From positions 62,001 through 126,000 of the forward strand of contig JAJFTF010000040.1 in assembly GCA_021373185.1 (NCBI GenBank): a DNA stretch of 64,000 bases. Direction: 5' to 3'. Source of the DNA: Betaproteobacteria bacterium. GTDB taxonomy: Bacteria; Pseudomonadota; Gammaproteobacteria; Burkholderiales; Sulfuricellaceae. The position numbers were made by a program, and so were the translations under genes. Each line of letters starts with the position of its first letter. Position 1 is the first letter of the stretch. Positions 10,837-19,742 of this stretch are shown piece after piece. The notes under the pieces are model-generated. The model was not told the origin of the DNA. It saw nothing but the letters and a program-made list of their open reading frames with translations, and ran no database searches.

Positions 10837-11450
10837 TTGTACGCGCTACGCGCAGATGTTTTGGAGCCGGGGCTGCCCGGCGGCAGGTCACTTTTCTTGC
10901 TTCGCCAAGAAAAGATAACCAAAAGAAGGCGACCCACCCGCACCGGCCCTGCGGGCTTCCCTCGATTTTCCGCAAAGATCGGGCGGCTGCGGAAACTCGC
11001 GCTATGCGCTCAGACAGCCGCAGCCGACGGCCCCCGATCGTTGCGGAAAATCGAGGCGGCACAGAGGGGGATTTAAAGCGGTTTTGTGGGCGAGGTCTCG
11101 CCACTGCATCCCCTCTCCCCAGCCCTCTCCCCGCTGGGGAGAGGGGGCTAAGTTCCTTCCCCTTCAAGGGGAAGGCTAGGATGGGGATGGGGTGCATGGT
11201 TTGAATTCCCCTTGAGCCGCCGCCGAGCAGCGGAGCCGGGCCGGGGGATTTCGGTTGCGGCTGTCTGAGGCCAAAGGCCGAGTTCCGCAGCCGCCCGGTT
11301 CGGCGAGCAGCGCAGGGTACCTGTAGCGAAGCGAAAGGCGGTGGATGGGGCTCGCCTTCTTTGGCTTACCTTTCTTGGCGAAGCAAGAAAGGTAAGCAGC
11401 TCGCCGGGCTGCCCCCGGCACCTAAATTTGGTGCGCATGGCGCACCCTAC
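10837..11450. repeat. Composite hairpin repeat, copy 1
   Basis: A roughly 0.6 kb non-coding element of two similar modules in opposite orientation. Module A (10837-11080) and module B (about 11210-11450) each have a hairpin with a TTTCTTG / CAAGAAA stem (10891-10914 and 11364-11397) and a longer inverted repeat. In module A the long arms are 10961-10983 and 11033-11055, with an inner stem 10985-10992/11018-11025. The spacer holds a third palindrome, with perfect 13-bp arms 11111-11123/11133-11145. The whole element recurs as a reverse complement at 44601-45172. It accounts for the gap between the polyproline peptide gene and the next minus-strand gene. Confidence 0.85.
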
Positions 11451-11461
11451 AAAACCAGCCA

Positions 11462-13999
11462 TCAACCCTTCAACGAATCCTTCTTCTCCCGCCAGCGAGC
11501 AATCCAAGCCTCCGCCGGTTCCGGCCTGCCGTAAAGATAGCCCTGGTGAATGACGGTTGCCCGTGCGTTGAGGAAGGCCGCCTGTTCTTCGGTTTCCACC
11601 CCTTCGGCGACAACTTTCAGGTGCATGTGCTGGGCCACGGCGAGGATGGTTTCCACCAGCGCGGCATCGTCGGGATCGGTGGGCGCATCCTGGACGAAGG
11701 TTTTGTCGATTTTCAGCTCATGTATCGGCAGGCGCTTGAGGTGGGCGAGGGAGGAATAGCCGGTGCCGAAATCGTCCAGCGAGAAGTGGATGCCCATGGC
11801 CGTGAGCTCACTCATCTTGGCGACCACATCGTTAATGTTGTCGATCATCAGTCCTTCGGTCACTTCCAGCGTGAGATGCGTCGGGTCGGTGCCGGTCGCG
11901 GCCAGCAGGTCGCGCAGCCACGGCACGAAGCCTTTCTGGCGGAAATGGCGCGGGCTCAGGTTCACCGATAGATGAAGCGGGTAGCCGGCCATGTCTTCCT
12001 GCGCCATCAGGCGGCAGGCTTCGGCGAGAACCCAGGCTCCCAGCGCGACGATCAGGTCCGATTCTTCTGCCACCGGAATGAACACGCCAGGCGGAATCAG
12101 TCCGCGTTCGGGGTGTTGCCAGCGCACCAGCGCTTCGGCGCCCGCCAATTGTCCCTGCGCGTCTACCTGGGGCTGGAAGTACAGGCGCAGTTCACCCGCC
12201 GGAATGGCGCGATGCAGTTCGCGCTCCACCCTGAAGCGTTGTTCTGCGGAATCGCCCATGCTGGTTTCAAAGAAAGCGGTCTGGTTGCCGCCGGCGTCCT
12301 TGGCGCGATGCAGGGCGGTGTTGGCCCGGCGCAGGATGCCATTGGACTCCTCGTCCGGGGCTTCCGGGAACAGGGTGATGCCGATGGCGGCGGTCAGGGT
12401 GAACTCTTCTCCCTCGAGGGTAAAGGGCTGGCGTAATGCGCTATGGATTTTGTCGGCCACCGATAGCGCATGGCGGCTGGTGTACTCGGGGTGCGAGTTC
12501 AGGTTCGGCAATAGCAGGGCGAACTCGTCGGCGGCGAATCGCGCCAGCGTATCGCCTTCGCGCAACAGCCCTTTCAGGCGCTCGCCCAGCGCCTTGAGCA
12601 GCTTGTCGCCCAGCGTATGGCCGCGAGCGTCATTGATGTTCTTGAAGCGGTCGATGTCAAGCAGGAGCAGTCCGCTTTGGTGTGCCGAGCGGCGAGCCGT
12701 TGCCAGCGCCTGCTCCAGGCGATCCATCAACAATGTGCGATTGGGCAGGCCGGTGAGCGCATCGAAATAGGCCAGATGATGGATTTGCGCTTCTGCCTGC
12801 TTCTTGTCGGTAATGTCCTGCTTCACCGCCAGGTAATGCGTGATGCGCCCGTCGGATGCCCGTACCGGCGAAACGATGGCGGATTCGGTGTATTCGCTGC
12901 CGTCCTTGCGCCGGTTGATGATCTCTCCCTGCCACACCTGGCCCTGGGATATGGCTACCCAGAGGGACTGATAGATTTCGGGCAACATTTTGTCCGATTT
13001 GAGAATCCGCGGATTGGCGCCCAAAGCTTCTTCACGGGAGTAGCCGGTTTGGCGGACAAAGGCTTCATTGACGTACTCGATGCAACCGTCGAGATCGGTG
13101 ATGACGATGCTCTCCGGGCTTTGTTCCACGGCCAGCGAGAGCTTGCCGAGCGACTGGTCGCGTACTTGTACCTCGCTCGCCATGAGGTTGAATGTCCGGG
13201 CGAGACCCGCAATTTCATCCTGGCCATCCTGAACAACGCGCGCATCATAGTCGCCTTCTGCAATCTGTTGTGCACCGGTCTGCAAGCGAGACAGGCGGCG
13301 CGTCACCAGTCGGTCGAGGATGAAACCCAGCACCAGGAAAATGATGGTGTAACCGGCAAGGCTTTTCCACAGTTGTTCGCTCCATACCCGGAAACGGCGT
13401 TCGCCAAGATACGCCGTCGGCACCTTGATGCTGACGACGCCGCGCAGATCGCCTACTTTATAACCATAGGCGGTGGGGTAGGTTTCGCGGATGCTGGGTG
13501 GCGCGTCCTCGGCAGACCCGTGGCACTTCAGGCAGGATGGCTCGATCCAGATCGGGGCGGTGTAAAGCAGATAGCCGACCCCCTTGTCATCGACGATATT
13601 TTGCGTCCACTCGGTCGCCTTGGGTCTGGCGCGGAACCAGGACATGGCTTCCAGCTCGAAGCGGTCGGCCTGATTGCCGGGGTTGCGTGGCACATCGGAA
13701 ACGTTGTTGAAGATGATCCCGCTTCGGTTCCAATTGGCGAAATCCTTGGAGATGCGCGAAAAAGAATGAGCTGGCAGGAAACCGACAGTCTTGCTGGTTA
13801 CCGGAATGCCGCTTTCGATAAATTGCTGCTGATAAACCCGGCGCGTGGCCATCATGAAGCCATATACGGTTCTTGCATCGTATTCGGTTTCTGCCCGCAG
13901 TTCAGCCGTCAATTTTTTGTAACTGGTCGCGAGGTCAACCGTCAGGACAATGGCCATCAGGGTGCCCAGCAATAGCCATGTCTTGGTTTTGAGCTTCAC
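11462..13999 (-). CDS. DUF3365 (haem-type sensor)-HAMP-PAS-GGDEF-EAL signalling protein
   Basis: 845 residues. A transmembrane helix (about 8-25) is followed by a periplasmic DUF3365/Tll0287-like domain with one c-type haem motif, CLKCH at 156-160. A second helix (about 213-230), HAMP (230-280), PAS (285-400), GGDEF (405-565) and EAL (575-835) follow. The GGDEF motif is degenerate (AADEF, 489-493), although RxxD (480-483) and LDIDRFK remain. The EAL domain has EALVRW, EVTE, DDFGTGYSS, LKID and AEGVE. It is likely a cyclic-di-GMP phosphodiesterase switched by a periplasmic redox or gaseous ligand. A separate DUF3365 protein is encoded just upstream. Confidence 0.88.
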   Translation of the reverse strand: MKLKTKTWLLLGTLMAIVLTVDLATSYKKLTAELRAETEYDARTVYGFMMATRRVYQQQFIESGIPVTSKTVGFLPAHSFSRISKDFANWNRSGIIFNNVSDVPRNPGNQADRFELEAMSWFRARPKATEWTQNIVDDKGVGYLLYTAPIWIEPSCLKCHGSAEDAPPSIRETYPTAYGYKVGDLRGVVSIKVPTAYLGERRFRVWSEQLWKSLAGYTIIFLVLGFILDRLVTRRLSRLQTGAQQIAEGDYDARVVQDGQDEIAGLARTFNLMASEVQVRDQSLGKLSLAVEQSPESIVITDLDGCIEYVNEAFVRQTGYSREEALGANPRILKSDKMLPEIYQSLWVAISQGQVWQGEIINRRKDGSEYTESAIVSPVRASDGRITHYLAVKQDITDKKQAEAQIHHLAYFDALTGLPNRTLLMDRLEQALATARRSAHQSGLLLLDIDRFKNINDARGHTLGDKLLKALGERLKGLLREGDTLARFAADEFALLLPNLNSHPEYTSRHALSVADKIHSALRQPFTLEGEEFTLTAAIGITLFPEAPDEESNGILRRANTALHRAKDAGGNQTAFFETSMGDSAEQRFRVERELHRAIPAGELRLYFQPQVDAQGQLAGAEALVRWQHPERGLIPPGVFIPVAEESDLIVALGAWVLAEACRLMAQEDMAGYPLHLSVNLSPRHFRQKGFVPWLRDLLAATGTDPTHLTLEVTEGLMIDNINDVVAKMSELTAMGIHFSLDDFGTGYSSLAHLKRLPIHELKIDKTFVQDAPTDPDDAALVETILAVAQHMHLKVVAEGVETEEQAAFLNARATVIHQGYLYGRPEPAEAWIARWREKKDSLKG

Positions 14000-14174
14000 G
14001 GGCGAATTTTAGCCGTCAATCGTGGAAAGAATAATCATGGGTTTTTCAGCGTGCTGCCGTCCTTGCGGGATTATTGACCAATAATTGTTTCTTGGAAAGA
14101 GGCGTTTGCCGTATTTACTGGGTTTTCCAAATTTAATGCCGATTTGTCCCTTGATTCCGACGTAGAAATAATAA

Positions 14175-14195
14175 CGCCCCGCAAAAAGCGGGGCG
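14175..14195 (-). terminator. Probable terminator after the DUF3365 gene
   Basis: An 8-bp GC stem, CGCCCCGC/GCGGGGCG, surrounds an A5 loop. Read on the minus strand it lies 24 bases after the stop of the 14.2-14.8 kb gene and is followed by TTATTATTT. It probably separates that gene from the downstream GGDEF-EAL gene. Confidence 0.65.
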
Positions 14196-14218
14196 CGATA
14201 AGCGAAAGGGGATGCGAG

Positions 14219-14791
14219 TTACAGCGGACGTTTGATGGTGAAGCCGCCGCGGATCTGGCCCAGCGTGTAGCCGGTGGCCTTGTCGTGAGGGTATTCGGTC
14301 TTCAGCGCATCTTTCACGTTGGGGGCCAGGGTGTCGTCGCTGCCGTGGCATTTCAGGCAGAGATCCTGCACCGGGATGGCCTTCATGTAGCGGAAGAATT
14401 TGCCTTGCGGCTCGGCGACGATCTCGGCGAATTCCATGCCAGCCGGGTTTTCCTTTTCCATGCGCTTCTCGAAATCGGCCAGAACCTTCTGCTCCCAGGC
14501 GTCCGGCATGCCCAGTGCGGCGTTGCGCGTTTTCAGGGATTTGCGCCCGACGTTCCAGCCGTTCTTGCGCGAAACCTCCGAAGCGATGGCGGGCGCCACG
14601 TTGCGGCACACCTTGATGGCGGCGACCGGGCCGTTTTCCTTCATTTCCTTCTGCATTTCACCGCCCAGTTGTGCGGCGAATTCCTTGACGACCTTGCGGC
14701 TTTCTTCCTGATACTGAGCCATGTCGTCGGCAAAGGCGGGCGCGCTAATGGCCAGCAGTAGTGAAGCGGATGCGAGCAGTTGTTTTTTCAT
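14219..14791 (-). CDS. Periplasmic DUF3365 (Tll0287-like) monohaem protein
   Basis: 190 residues. There is a clear signal peptide (MKKQLLASASLLLAISAPAFA, cleaved near residue 21). The mature part has the family's KVCRNVAP region at 60-66 and one c-type haem-binding motif, CLKCH at 145-149. This is the same motif and domain type as the sensor part of the following GGDEF-EAL protein. Family members are periplasmic cytochromes or haem sensors of largely unknown function. The ribosome-binding site is good (AGGAGATTCCC ahead of ATG). It may exchange electrons with, or be sensed in parallel to, the downstream receptor; that is inference. Confidence 0.85.
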   Translation of the reverse strand: MKKQLLASASLLLAISAPAFADDMAQYQEESRKVVKEFAAQLGGEMQKEMKENGPVAAIKVCRNVAPAIASEVSRKNGWNVGRKSLKTRNAALGMPDAWEQKVLADFEKRMEKENPAGMEFAEIVAEPQGKFFRYMKAIPVQDLCLKCHGSDDTLAPNVKDALKTEYPHDKATGYTLGQIRGGFTIKRPL

Positions 14792-14880
14792 GGGAATCTC
14801 CTGTGTGAAAATAAAAATTCATTTTAGCATTTCCGCCAAAGGTTGATCGGTCGGGCTATGCAGTGAAGTCGTCATTGAAA

Positions 14881-15015
14881 AACGGCGATTAACTGCCGAT
14901 GCACGCCAATAAACGCCGATTAAACAGGGTGTCACCCCAAAGGTGAGCGGAAAGTTCTTTGGTTGCTCTTTGAATTATCTGTGTTCATCTGCGTTTATCG
15001 GCGGTTAATCGCTTT
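14881..15015. repeat. Intergenic inverted repeat, 135 bp
   Basis: The left arm (14881-14925) and right arm (14971-15015) are imperfect reverse complements made of GCGATTAA and CGCCGATAAACG-like units. They are separated by about 45 bp that contain a smaller GGTGTCACC palindrome. Same architecture as the elements at 174-316, 8652-8733 and 37542-37614. It fills most of the gap between the DUF1841 and DUF3365 genes. Confidence 0.75.
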
Positions 15016-15021
15016 ATAAGG

Positions 15022-15444
15022 TTAATGTTTTTCCAGGCATTCGAAATAAATCCCGGCATCCGGCGCGGTTCCCTGGCGTTGCGCCTGCCAGATCATTTCC
15101 GCGAGGCAATCCATGATCAGGTGTTCCGCATCATGAATCGAGCCGGTTTTTTCCAGCAGGCGCCGGTAATGGTCGGCGATGCCGCGCGGCTGGTCGATCG
15201 GTACCTGCTCACGGATCGCCAGGTGTAAACCCAGGTGCAGGAAAGGATTGGTTTCGCCTGACTCCGGCAAGTAGTCGCGCTCGACGTGGCGATCCGGGTT
15301 GTCGAAAATGGCGTGATATTCCGGGTGTTGCTGCATCAGGTCGAGCGCAATGGCTTCCAGCCCGGACAGCGGCTGCTGCCCGCGAAATTTTTGCCAGGTG
15401 TCGAAAAAGAAGCGGCGGGCCTGGTCGCGGCTGGGATTAAACAT
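15022..15444 (-). CDS. DUF1841 family protein
   Basis: 140 residues beginning MFNPSRDQARRFFFDTW, the hallmark opening of DUF1841. It carries the conserved HPEYH and NPFLHLGLHLAIREQ stretches. It is a soluble, His-rich protein of unknown biochemical role, common in beta- and gammaproteobacteria. Its start overlaps the end of nth by 8 bases, so the two are probably translated together. It is last in the long rnf/nth-containing run. Confidence 0.88.
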   Translation of the reverse strand: MFNPSRDQARRFFFDTWQKFRGQQPLSGLEAIALDLMQQHPEYHAIFDNPDRHVERDYLPESGETNPFLHLGLHLAIREQVPIDQPRGIADHYRRLLEKTGSIHDAEHLIMDCLAEMIWQAQRQGTAPDAGIYFECLEKH

Positions 15445-16075
15445 CGGTGGTTTTCTCTTGATATTCGCATAAATCGTTAATCAGGCAGTGCGGGCAATCC
15501 GGCTTGCGCGCCTTGCAGGTGTAACGGCCATGCAGGATCAGCCAGTGATGCGCGTCGTGGCGGAATTCCGGGGCGACGAACTTGAGCAGGTTTTTCTCCA
15601 CCTCCAGCACGTTCTTCCCCAGTGCGATGCCGGTGCGATTGGCGACGCGGAAGATGTGAGTGTCCACTGCGATGGTCGGTTCGCCGAAGGCGGTGTTGAG
15701 AATCACGCTGGCCGTTTTGTGGCCGACGCCGGGCAGTTTCTCCAGTTGCTCCCGGGTACGCGGCACTTCCCCCTGGTGTTGATCCAGTAGCAGCCGACAG
15801 GTCGCGATCAGGTGTTTGGCCTTGGTCTTGTACAGGCCGATGGATTTGACATGAAACTCCAGTCCCTCCTGGCCGAGAGCCAGCATTTTCTGCGGCGTGT
15901 CGGCGATCTCGAACAGCTTGCGGGTGGCAAGATTGACGCTCTTGTCGGTGGCCTGGGCCGACAGCACCACCGCGACCAGCAGTTCGAACGGCGTGCGATA
16001 GACCAGTTCGGTGGCGGGCTTGGGGTTGGCGGCGCGGAAGCGGGTGAAGATTTCTCGACGTTTCTGGGCATTCAT
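15437..16075 (-). CDS. nth: Endonuclease III
   Basis: 212 residues from the ATG at 16073-16075. An upstream in-frame extension is not homologous and overlaps the antiporter gene. The enzyme excises oxidised pyrimidines and cleaves AP sites. The helix-hairpin-helix LPGVGHKTA contains the catalytic Lys, and VDTHIFRVANR contains the catalytic Asp. The C-terminal Cys pattern C-x6-C-x2-C-x5-C (CKARKPDCPHCLINDLC) binds the 4Fe-4S cluster. In E. coli nth follows rsxABCDGE. Here the same order holds with an antiporter gene between, 17 bp upstream of nth. Confidence 0.96.
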   Translation of the reverse strand: MNAQKRREIFTRFRAANPKPATELVYRTPFELLVAVVLSAQATDKSVNLATRKLFEIADTPQKMLALGQEGLEFHVKSIGLYKTKAKHLIATCRLLLDQHQGEVPRTREQLEKLPGVGHKTASVILNTAFGEPTIAVDTHIFRVANRTGIALGKNVLEVEKNLLKFVAPEFRHDAHHWLILHGRYTCKARKPDCPHCLINDLCEYQEKTTDV

Positions 16076-16092
16076 GGCGAGGGTTGAGGTAT

Positions 16093-17331
16093 CTATTCCT
16101 CGACCAGCAGGTCGAGCTTCTTCGCCAGCCACTTGGTGGTGGTGGCTTGGATCAGGATGGTCATCAGGATGGCGATGAACGTGACCGAGGCGATGATTTT
16201 TGCGCCCGGCGCTTTCATGCCTACCAGCATGCCGGCGAGCGCGCCCGGAATCACGCCGGTCTCGCGCGTCCAGCACATGAACAGCATTTCCTTGAGGCTC
16301 CACTTGGCGCGCCGGTCGGGCAAGGCGCACAGGAACACCGTCACCGGGCGCGCCACCAGCATGAAGACCGTCGCCACGGCGACGCCACCCAGCAGGTATT
16401 GGTTCATCAGGGCGAAGTCAACCTGCGTGCCGAGCAGGATGAAGATGAACATGCGCATGATCAGGGCAGTGGTCATGATGTAGTCTTCAAGGATGTTTTC
16501 GTCATGATGGGCGCGCTGGAAGCCGAGCGATTCCTGGTTGCCGAGCATGATGCCGAACACGAACACCGCCATGAAACCGCTGGAATGCAGGCCGTCTGCC
16601 GACATGTAGGCGCCGATCACGGCCATCAGGGTGACCACCGGGGCATACTCGGCGAGAAAGCCGAATTTCGCATGCGAAATCAGGAACGCGGCCAGATAAC
16701 CCAGAATGCCGCCGATCACAATGCCGAGCAGCGCCTGTTTGAACAGGTCGGCAACGGCATCGCCGGCGGAGAATTCACCCGCGCCCATGGCGATGCCCAG
16801 TATCGTAAAGGTAATGATGGCGCCCATCGCATCGTTGAAAGCCGATTCGGTCATCACGGTCTGGGCGACGCGATCCTTGATCCTGATTTGCTTGAACACC
16901 GGCACCAGCGTGGCCGGATCGGTGGAGGCGAGGGTGGCGCCCAGCAGCAGCGCGACGATGACCGGTACGCCAAGGACGTAATAGGCGGCGGCGCCGGTGA
17001 TCGCACCGGTAATCAGCACGCCGATGGTGGAAATGACGACCACGGTGATCCAGACTTCTTTCAGCACCTTGAGGCGGATCGAAGCGCCGCCGTCGAACAG
17101 GATGTAGCTCGAGCCGAAAATCAGGATCAACTGGTTGATCGCGGAGTCCGCCTTGATGTCCACCTGGCCGAGGACGCCAGGGCCGAGCAGCATGCCGATC
17201 AGGAGGAAAACGACGACATCGGGCACCCGCGCAATTCGGGCGAGCAGGCCGGAAAAAGTGCCGACGGCGAGAATGATGCCGAACAGCAGCAGGGTATGTT
17301 TGGCTAATTCAAGCGCTGCGGAGGATTCCAT
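16093..17331 (-). CDS. CPA1-type Na+/H+ (cation/proton) antiporter
   Basis: 412 residues with about 11-12 hydrophobic segments. Diagnostic pieces are FDGGASIRL, ATLASTDPATLVPV and the ESAFNDAMGA segment with the Asn-Asp pair of CPA1 exchangers. The protein exchanges Na+ or K+ for H+ across the inner membrane. It lies 40 bp downstream of rnfE and 17 bp upstream of nth on the same strand, so it is probably co-transcribed with an Rnf complex, itself an ion pump. No large C-terminal regulatory domain is present. Cation selectivity cannot be read from sequence. Confidence 0.88.
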   Translation of the reverse strand: MESSAALELAKHTLLLFGIILAVGTFSGLLARIARVPDVVVFLLIGMLLGPGVLGQVDIKADSAINQLILIFGSSYILFDGGASIRLKVLKEVWITVVVISTIGVLITGAITGAAAYYVLGVPVIVALLLGATLASTDPATLVPVFKQIRIKDRVAQTVMTESAFNDAMGAIITFTILGIAMGAGEFSAGDAVADLFKQALLGIVIGGILGYLAAFLISHAKFGFLAEYAPVVTLMAVIGAYMSADGLHSSGFMAVFVFGIMLGNQESLGFQRAHHDENILEDYIMTTALIMRMFIFILLGTQVDFALMNQYLLGGVAVATVFMLVARPVTVFLCALPDRRAKWSLKEMLFMCWTRETGVIPGALAGMLVGMKAPGAKIIASVTFIAILMTILIQATTTKWLAKKLDLLVEE

Positions 17332-17371
17332 TTTTTATTTTCGGTTATGCCGGCCAGTGGAAATATCGGGT

Positions 17372-18067
17372 TCAGATCGGGGCGGTCTCAGGCTGGAGAT
17401 TGCCTTGCGGTTGCTGCCGGATTTTCTCGGCGGAACGCTGATCCAGCCAGTTCTTGCCGGCGATCATCAGCCCCAGTCCGAGAAAGGCGCCGGGCGGCAG
17501 GATCGCGAACAAAAAACCCTGGTAGTCCGGGAACACGGTGATGACCATGCCCTTGGCCGATTCGCCCAGCGCCAGGTCGATACCGGAAAACAGCGTGCCC
17601 TTGCCGAAAATCTCGCGCATCGCGCCCAATACGCCCAAGGTAAGGGTCAGCCCGAAGCCGACCATGAAACCGTCCACCACCGAGGGCATCAAACGGTTTT
17701 TCGAGGCGAAGGCCTCGGCGCGGCCCAGCACGTTGCAATTGACCACGATGAGCGGCACGAAAATGCCCAGCACCAGGTACAGCGGCTGCATGTAGGCGTT
17801 CATTACCAGTTGGATGATGGTCACCAGCACGGCGATGATCAGGATGAACACCGGGATACGGATTTCATTGGGTATCCAGTTGCGCACCACCGATACGGCG
17901 CCGTTGCTGAAAGCCATGACAATGGCGGTGGCGAGTCCCAGGCCGAGGCCGTTGACTACGGTGGAACTGACTGCCAGCAGCGGACACAGGCCGAGCAGGG
18001 CGACGATGCCGGCATTGTTCTTCCAGAGACCGTTCCAGATGATTTCCTTGTAGTTTGCGTCGCTCAT
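17372..18067 (-). CDS. rnfE: Rnf electron transport complex subunit E (cluster 1)
   Basis: 231 residues, an integral membrane protein of about six helices, opening with [30 protein letters not shown], typical of RnfE/RsxE and homologous to NqrD. With RnfA it forms the membrane core of the ion-translocating ferredoxin:NAD+ oxidoreductase, including the Cys-ligated inter-subunit FeS cluster (Cys in LCPLLA). Its start overlaps the rnfG stop by four bases (ATGA). Confidence 0.95.
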   Translation of the reverse strand: MSDANYKEIIWNGLWKNNAGIVALLGLCPLLAVSSTVVNGLGLGLATAIVMAFSNGAVSVVRNWIPNEIRIPVFILIIAVLVTIIQLVMNAYMQPLYLVLGIFVPLIVVNCNVLGRAEAFASKNRLMPSVVDGFMVGFGLTLTLGVLGAMREIFGKGTLFSGIDLALGESAKGMVITVFPDYQGFLFAILPPGAFLGLGLMIAGKNWLDQRSAEKIRQQPQGNLQPETAPI

Positions 18068-18714
18068 TTTTTCTGCTCCTGGTTGTCGGCAGGCAGGGAG
18101 AAGATGGTGTCCTGATTTTGCGCGAAATACTTCAGCGATTTGTGCACGGCCTTGATGACGGCGCGCGGCGTAACCGTGGCGCCGGCCATGTGCTCGAACT
18201 TGCCGCCGTCCTTCTTCACTTTCCAGTCCTGATCCGAATATTTCGACAACGATTTGTTTTCAAAGATCCGAATCCAGCCGTTTTTTGCAATTTCGATATA
18301 GTCGCCGAGGCCAGGCGTTTCGTTGTGCGTCACCACGCGCACGCCGGAAATTTCGCCGTCGGCCTTGATTGCGACGATCATCCTGATCCTGCCGCTGTAG
18401 CCGTCCGGCGCGGTCACTTCCAGCACGGCGGCGGAAGGTTTGCCATCCTTGATTGCGCGATAGACCGGGGTCGGGTCGTTGTTGCCGAGTTCTTTGGCGG
18501 ACGGCAGTAGCGCCGCATCCATCAGGATATTGTTGTCATACAGGGCGGGCGGCAGGATCTGGCCGATCAGGGCGAGCTTGGCCTGTTTCTCGGTCTCGGC
18601 GATGATCGGTCGGGTGACCAGATAAGTGGCGGCCAGCAGTGCCGTGCCGATGACTGCGAAGGCGGTCAGGATGCCGGCGGAGGCGGCGGCGTGGCGCAGG
18701 ATGCCGGCGCTCAT
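18064..18714 (-). CDS. rnfG: Rnf electron transport complex subunit G (cluster 1)
   Basis: 216 residues with one N-terminal membrane helix (about 12-32) and a periplasmic FMN-binding domain. The conserved [10 protein letters not shown] and the flavinylation segment AGATVTP ([16 protein letters not shown]) are present. The Thr after Gly-Ala is where ApbE attaches FMN in this family. The first position is Ala instead of the more usual Ser/Thr, as also in the cluster 2 copy. It overlaps rnfD by four bases at the start. Confidence 0.94.
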   Translation of the reverse strand: MSAGILRHAAASAGILTAFAVIGTALLAATYLVTRPIIAETEKQAKLALIGQILPPALYDNNILMDAALLPSAKELGNNDPTPVYRAIKDGKPSAAVLEVTAPDGYSGRIRMIVAIKADGEISGVRVVTHNETPGLGDYIEIAKNGWIRIFENKSLSKYSDQDWKVKKDGGKFEHMAGATVTPRAVIKAVHKSLKYFAQNQDTIFSLPADNQEQKK

Positions 18715-19742
18715 GATTTTACCCCTGAGTCGTGGCCGAATACCCGAGGCTGGGTGTAGGCGTCGATCAGCGGCACGGCGGCGTTCATGATCAGGATTGA
18801 GAAGGCGATGCCGTCCGGGTAGCCGCCGAACACCCGGATCACGTATTCCAGGAGGCCGACGCCGGTACCGAAGATCAGCTTGCCGAGCGGTGTGGTGGGC
18901 GCGGTGACGTAGTCGGTGGCAATGAAGAAGGCGCCCAGCATGGCGCCGCCGGTAAACAGGTGGAATAGCGGCGAGGCGTAGCGGCTGGAGTCGATGCCGT
19001 TGAATAGCGCGGCGACCAGCGTCAGCGCGAGCAGGAAGGAAACCGGCGTGTGCCAGGTGATGATGCGCCGCTGCAGCAGAAACAGCCCGCCGAGCAGATA
19101 CATGGCGGCGATTGCCTCTGTGCCCTTGCCGCCAAAGCTGCCGAAGATCGGCATGTTCTTCACTTCGCTTACGGTGTGCTGCAGGCTCAACTGGGTTTTC
19201 AGGGTATCGAGCGGGGTGGCCATGGTCACCGCGTCGAGATTGACGCCCTGCAAAGCGCCGCTGAAATAGTATTGCAGCACCTCGCCGATGCTGATCGGAT
19301 GCTGTGCCAGCATCAGCGGCGTTGGCCAGTGCGTCATGGTGGCGGGGAACGAGATCATCAGCACGGCGAATCCCACCATTGCCGGGTTGAACAGGTTATT
19401 ACCGAGGCCGCCATAGAGGTGTTTGGCGACGATGATGGCGAAGCCGGTGCCGACCACGACCAGCCACCACGGCGCCAGCGGCGGGATGGACAGCGCCAGC
19501 AGCCAGCCGGTCAGGATCGCGCTGCCATCGGATAGAAAAAATTTCACCGGGTATTGACGCAATTTCAGCATCAGCGCTTCGGCTGCCAGGGCCGTGGCGC
19601 TGGCCAATGCAAGACTGATCAGGATGGCCGGGCCGAAAAAGAAATAGTAGGCAGCGATGGCCGGCAACAGGGCGGCCAGCACCAGCAGCATGATGCTGCC
19701 GACGCTGCTGCCGGGCGTGAGGGTGTGGGGTGAGCTGCTCAT
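18711..19742 (-). CDS. rnfD: Rnf electron transport complex subunit D (cluster 1)
   Basis: 343 residues, about 9-10 membrane segments, homologous to NqrB. Conserved GLGNNLFNPAMVGFAVL is present, and the covalent-flavin site is MATPLDTLKT with Thr176. C-terminal DYVTAPTTPLGKLIFGTGVG and GGYPDGIAFSILIMN match the family. The start overlaps the rnfC stop by four bases. The end of rnfC, just before this start codon, carries an inserted GC-rich palindrome. Confidence 0.95.
   Translation of the reverse strand: MSSSPHTLTPGSSVGSIMLLVLAALLPAIAAYYFFFGPAILISLALASATALAAEALMLKLRQYPVKFFLSDGSAILTGWLLALSIPPLAPWWLVVVGTGFAIIVAKHLYGGLGNNLFNPAMVGFAVLMISFPATMTHWPTPLMLAQHPISIGEVLQYYFSGALQGVNLDAVTMATPLDTLKTQLSLQHTVSEVKNMPIFGSFGGKGTEAIAAMYLLGGLFLLQRRIITWHTPVSFLLALTLVAALFNGIDSSRYASPLFHLFTGGAMLGAFFIATDYVTAPTTPLGKLIFGTGVGLLEYVIRVFGGYPDGIAFSILIMNAAVPLIDAYTQPRVFGHDSGVKS

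Noticed and set aside
10837..11450. Several open frames of 60-180 codons inside the composite repeat
   Set aside because: They translate repeat units, differ between the two copies, and have no start signals.
15437..16330. Nth with an 85-residue N-terminal extension
   Set aside because: The extension is the antiporter gene read in the wrong frame.
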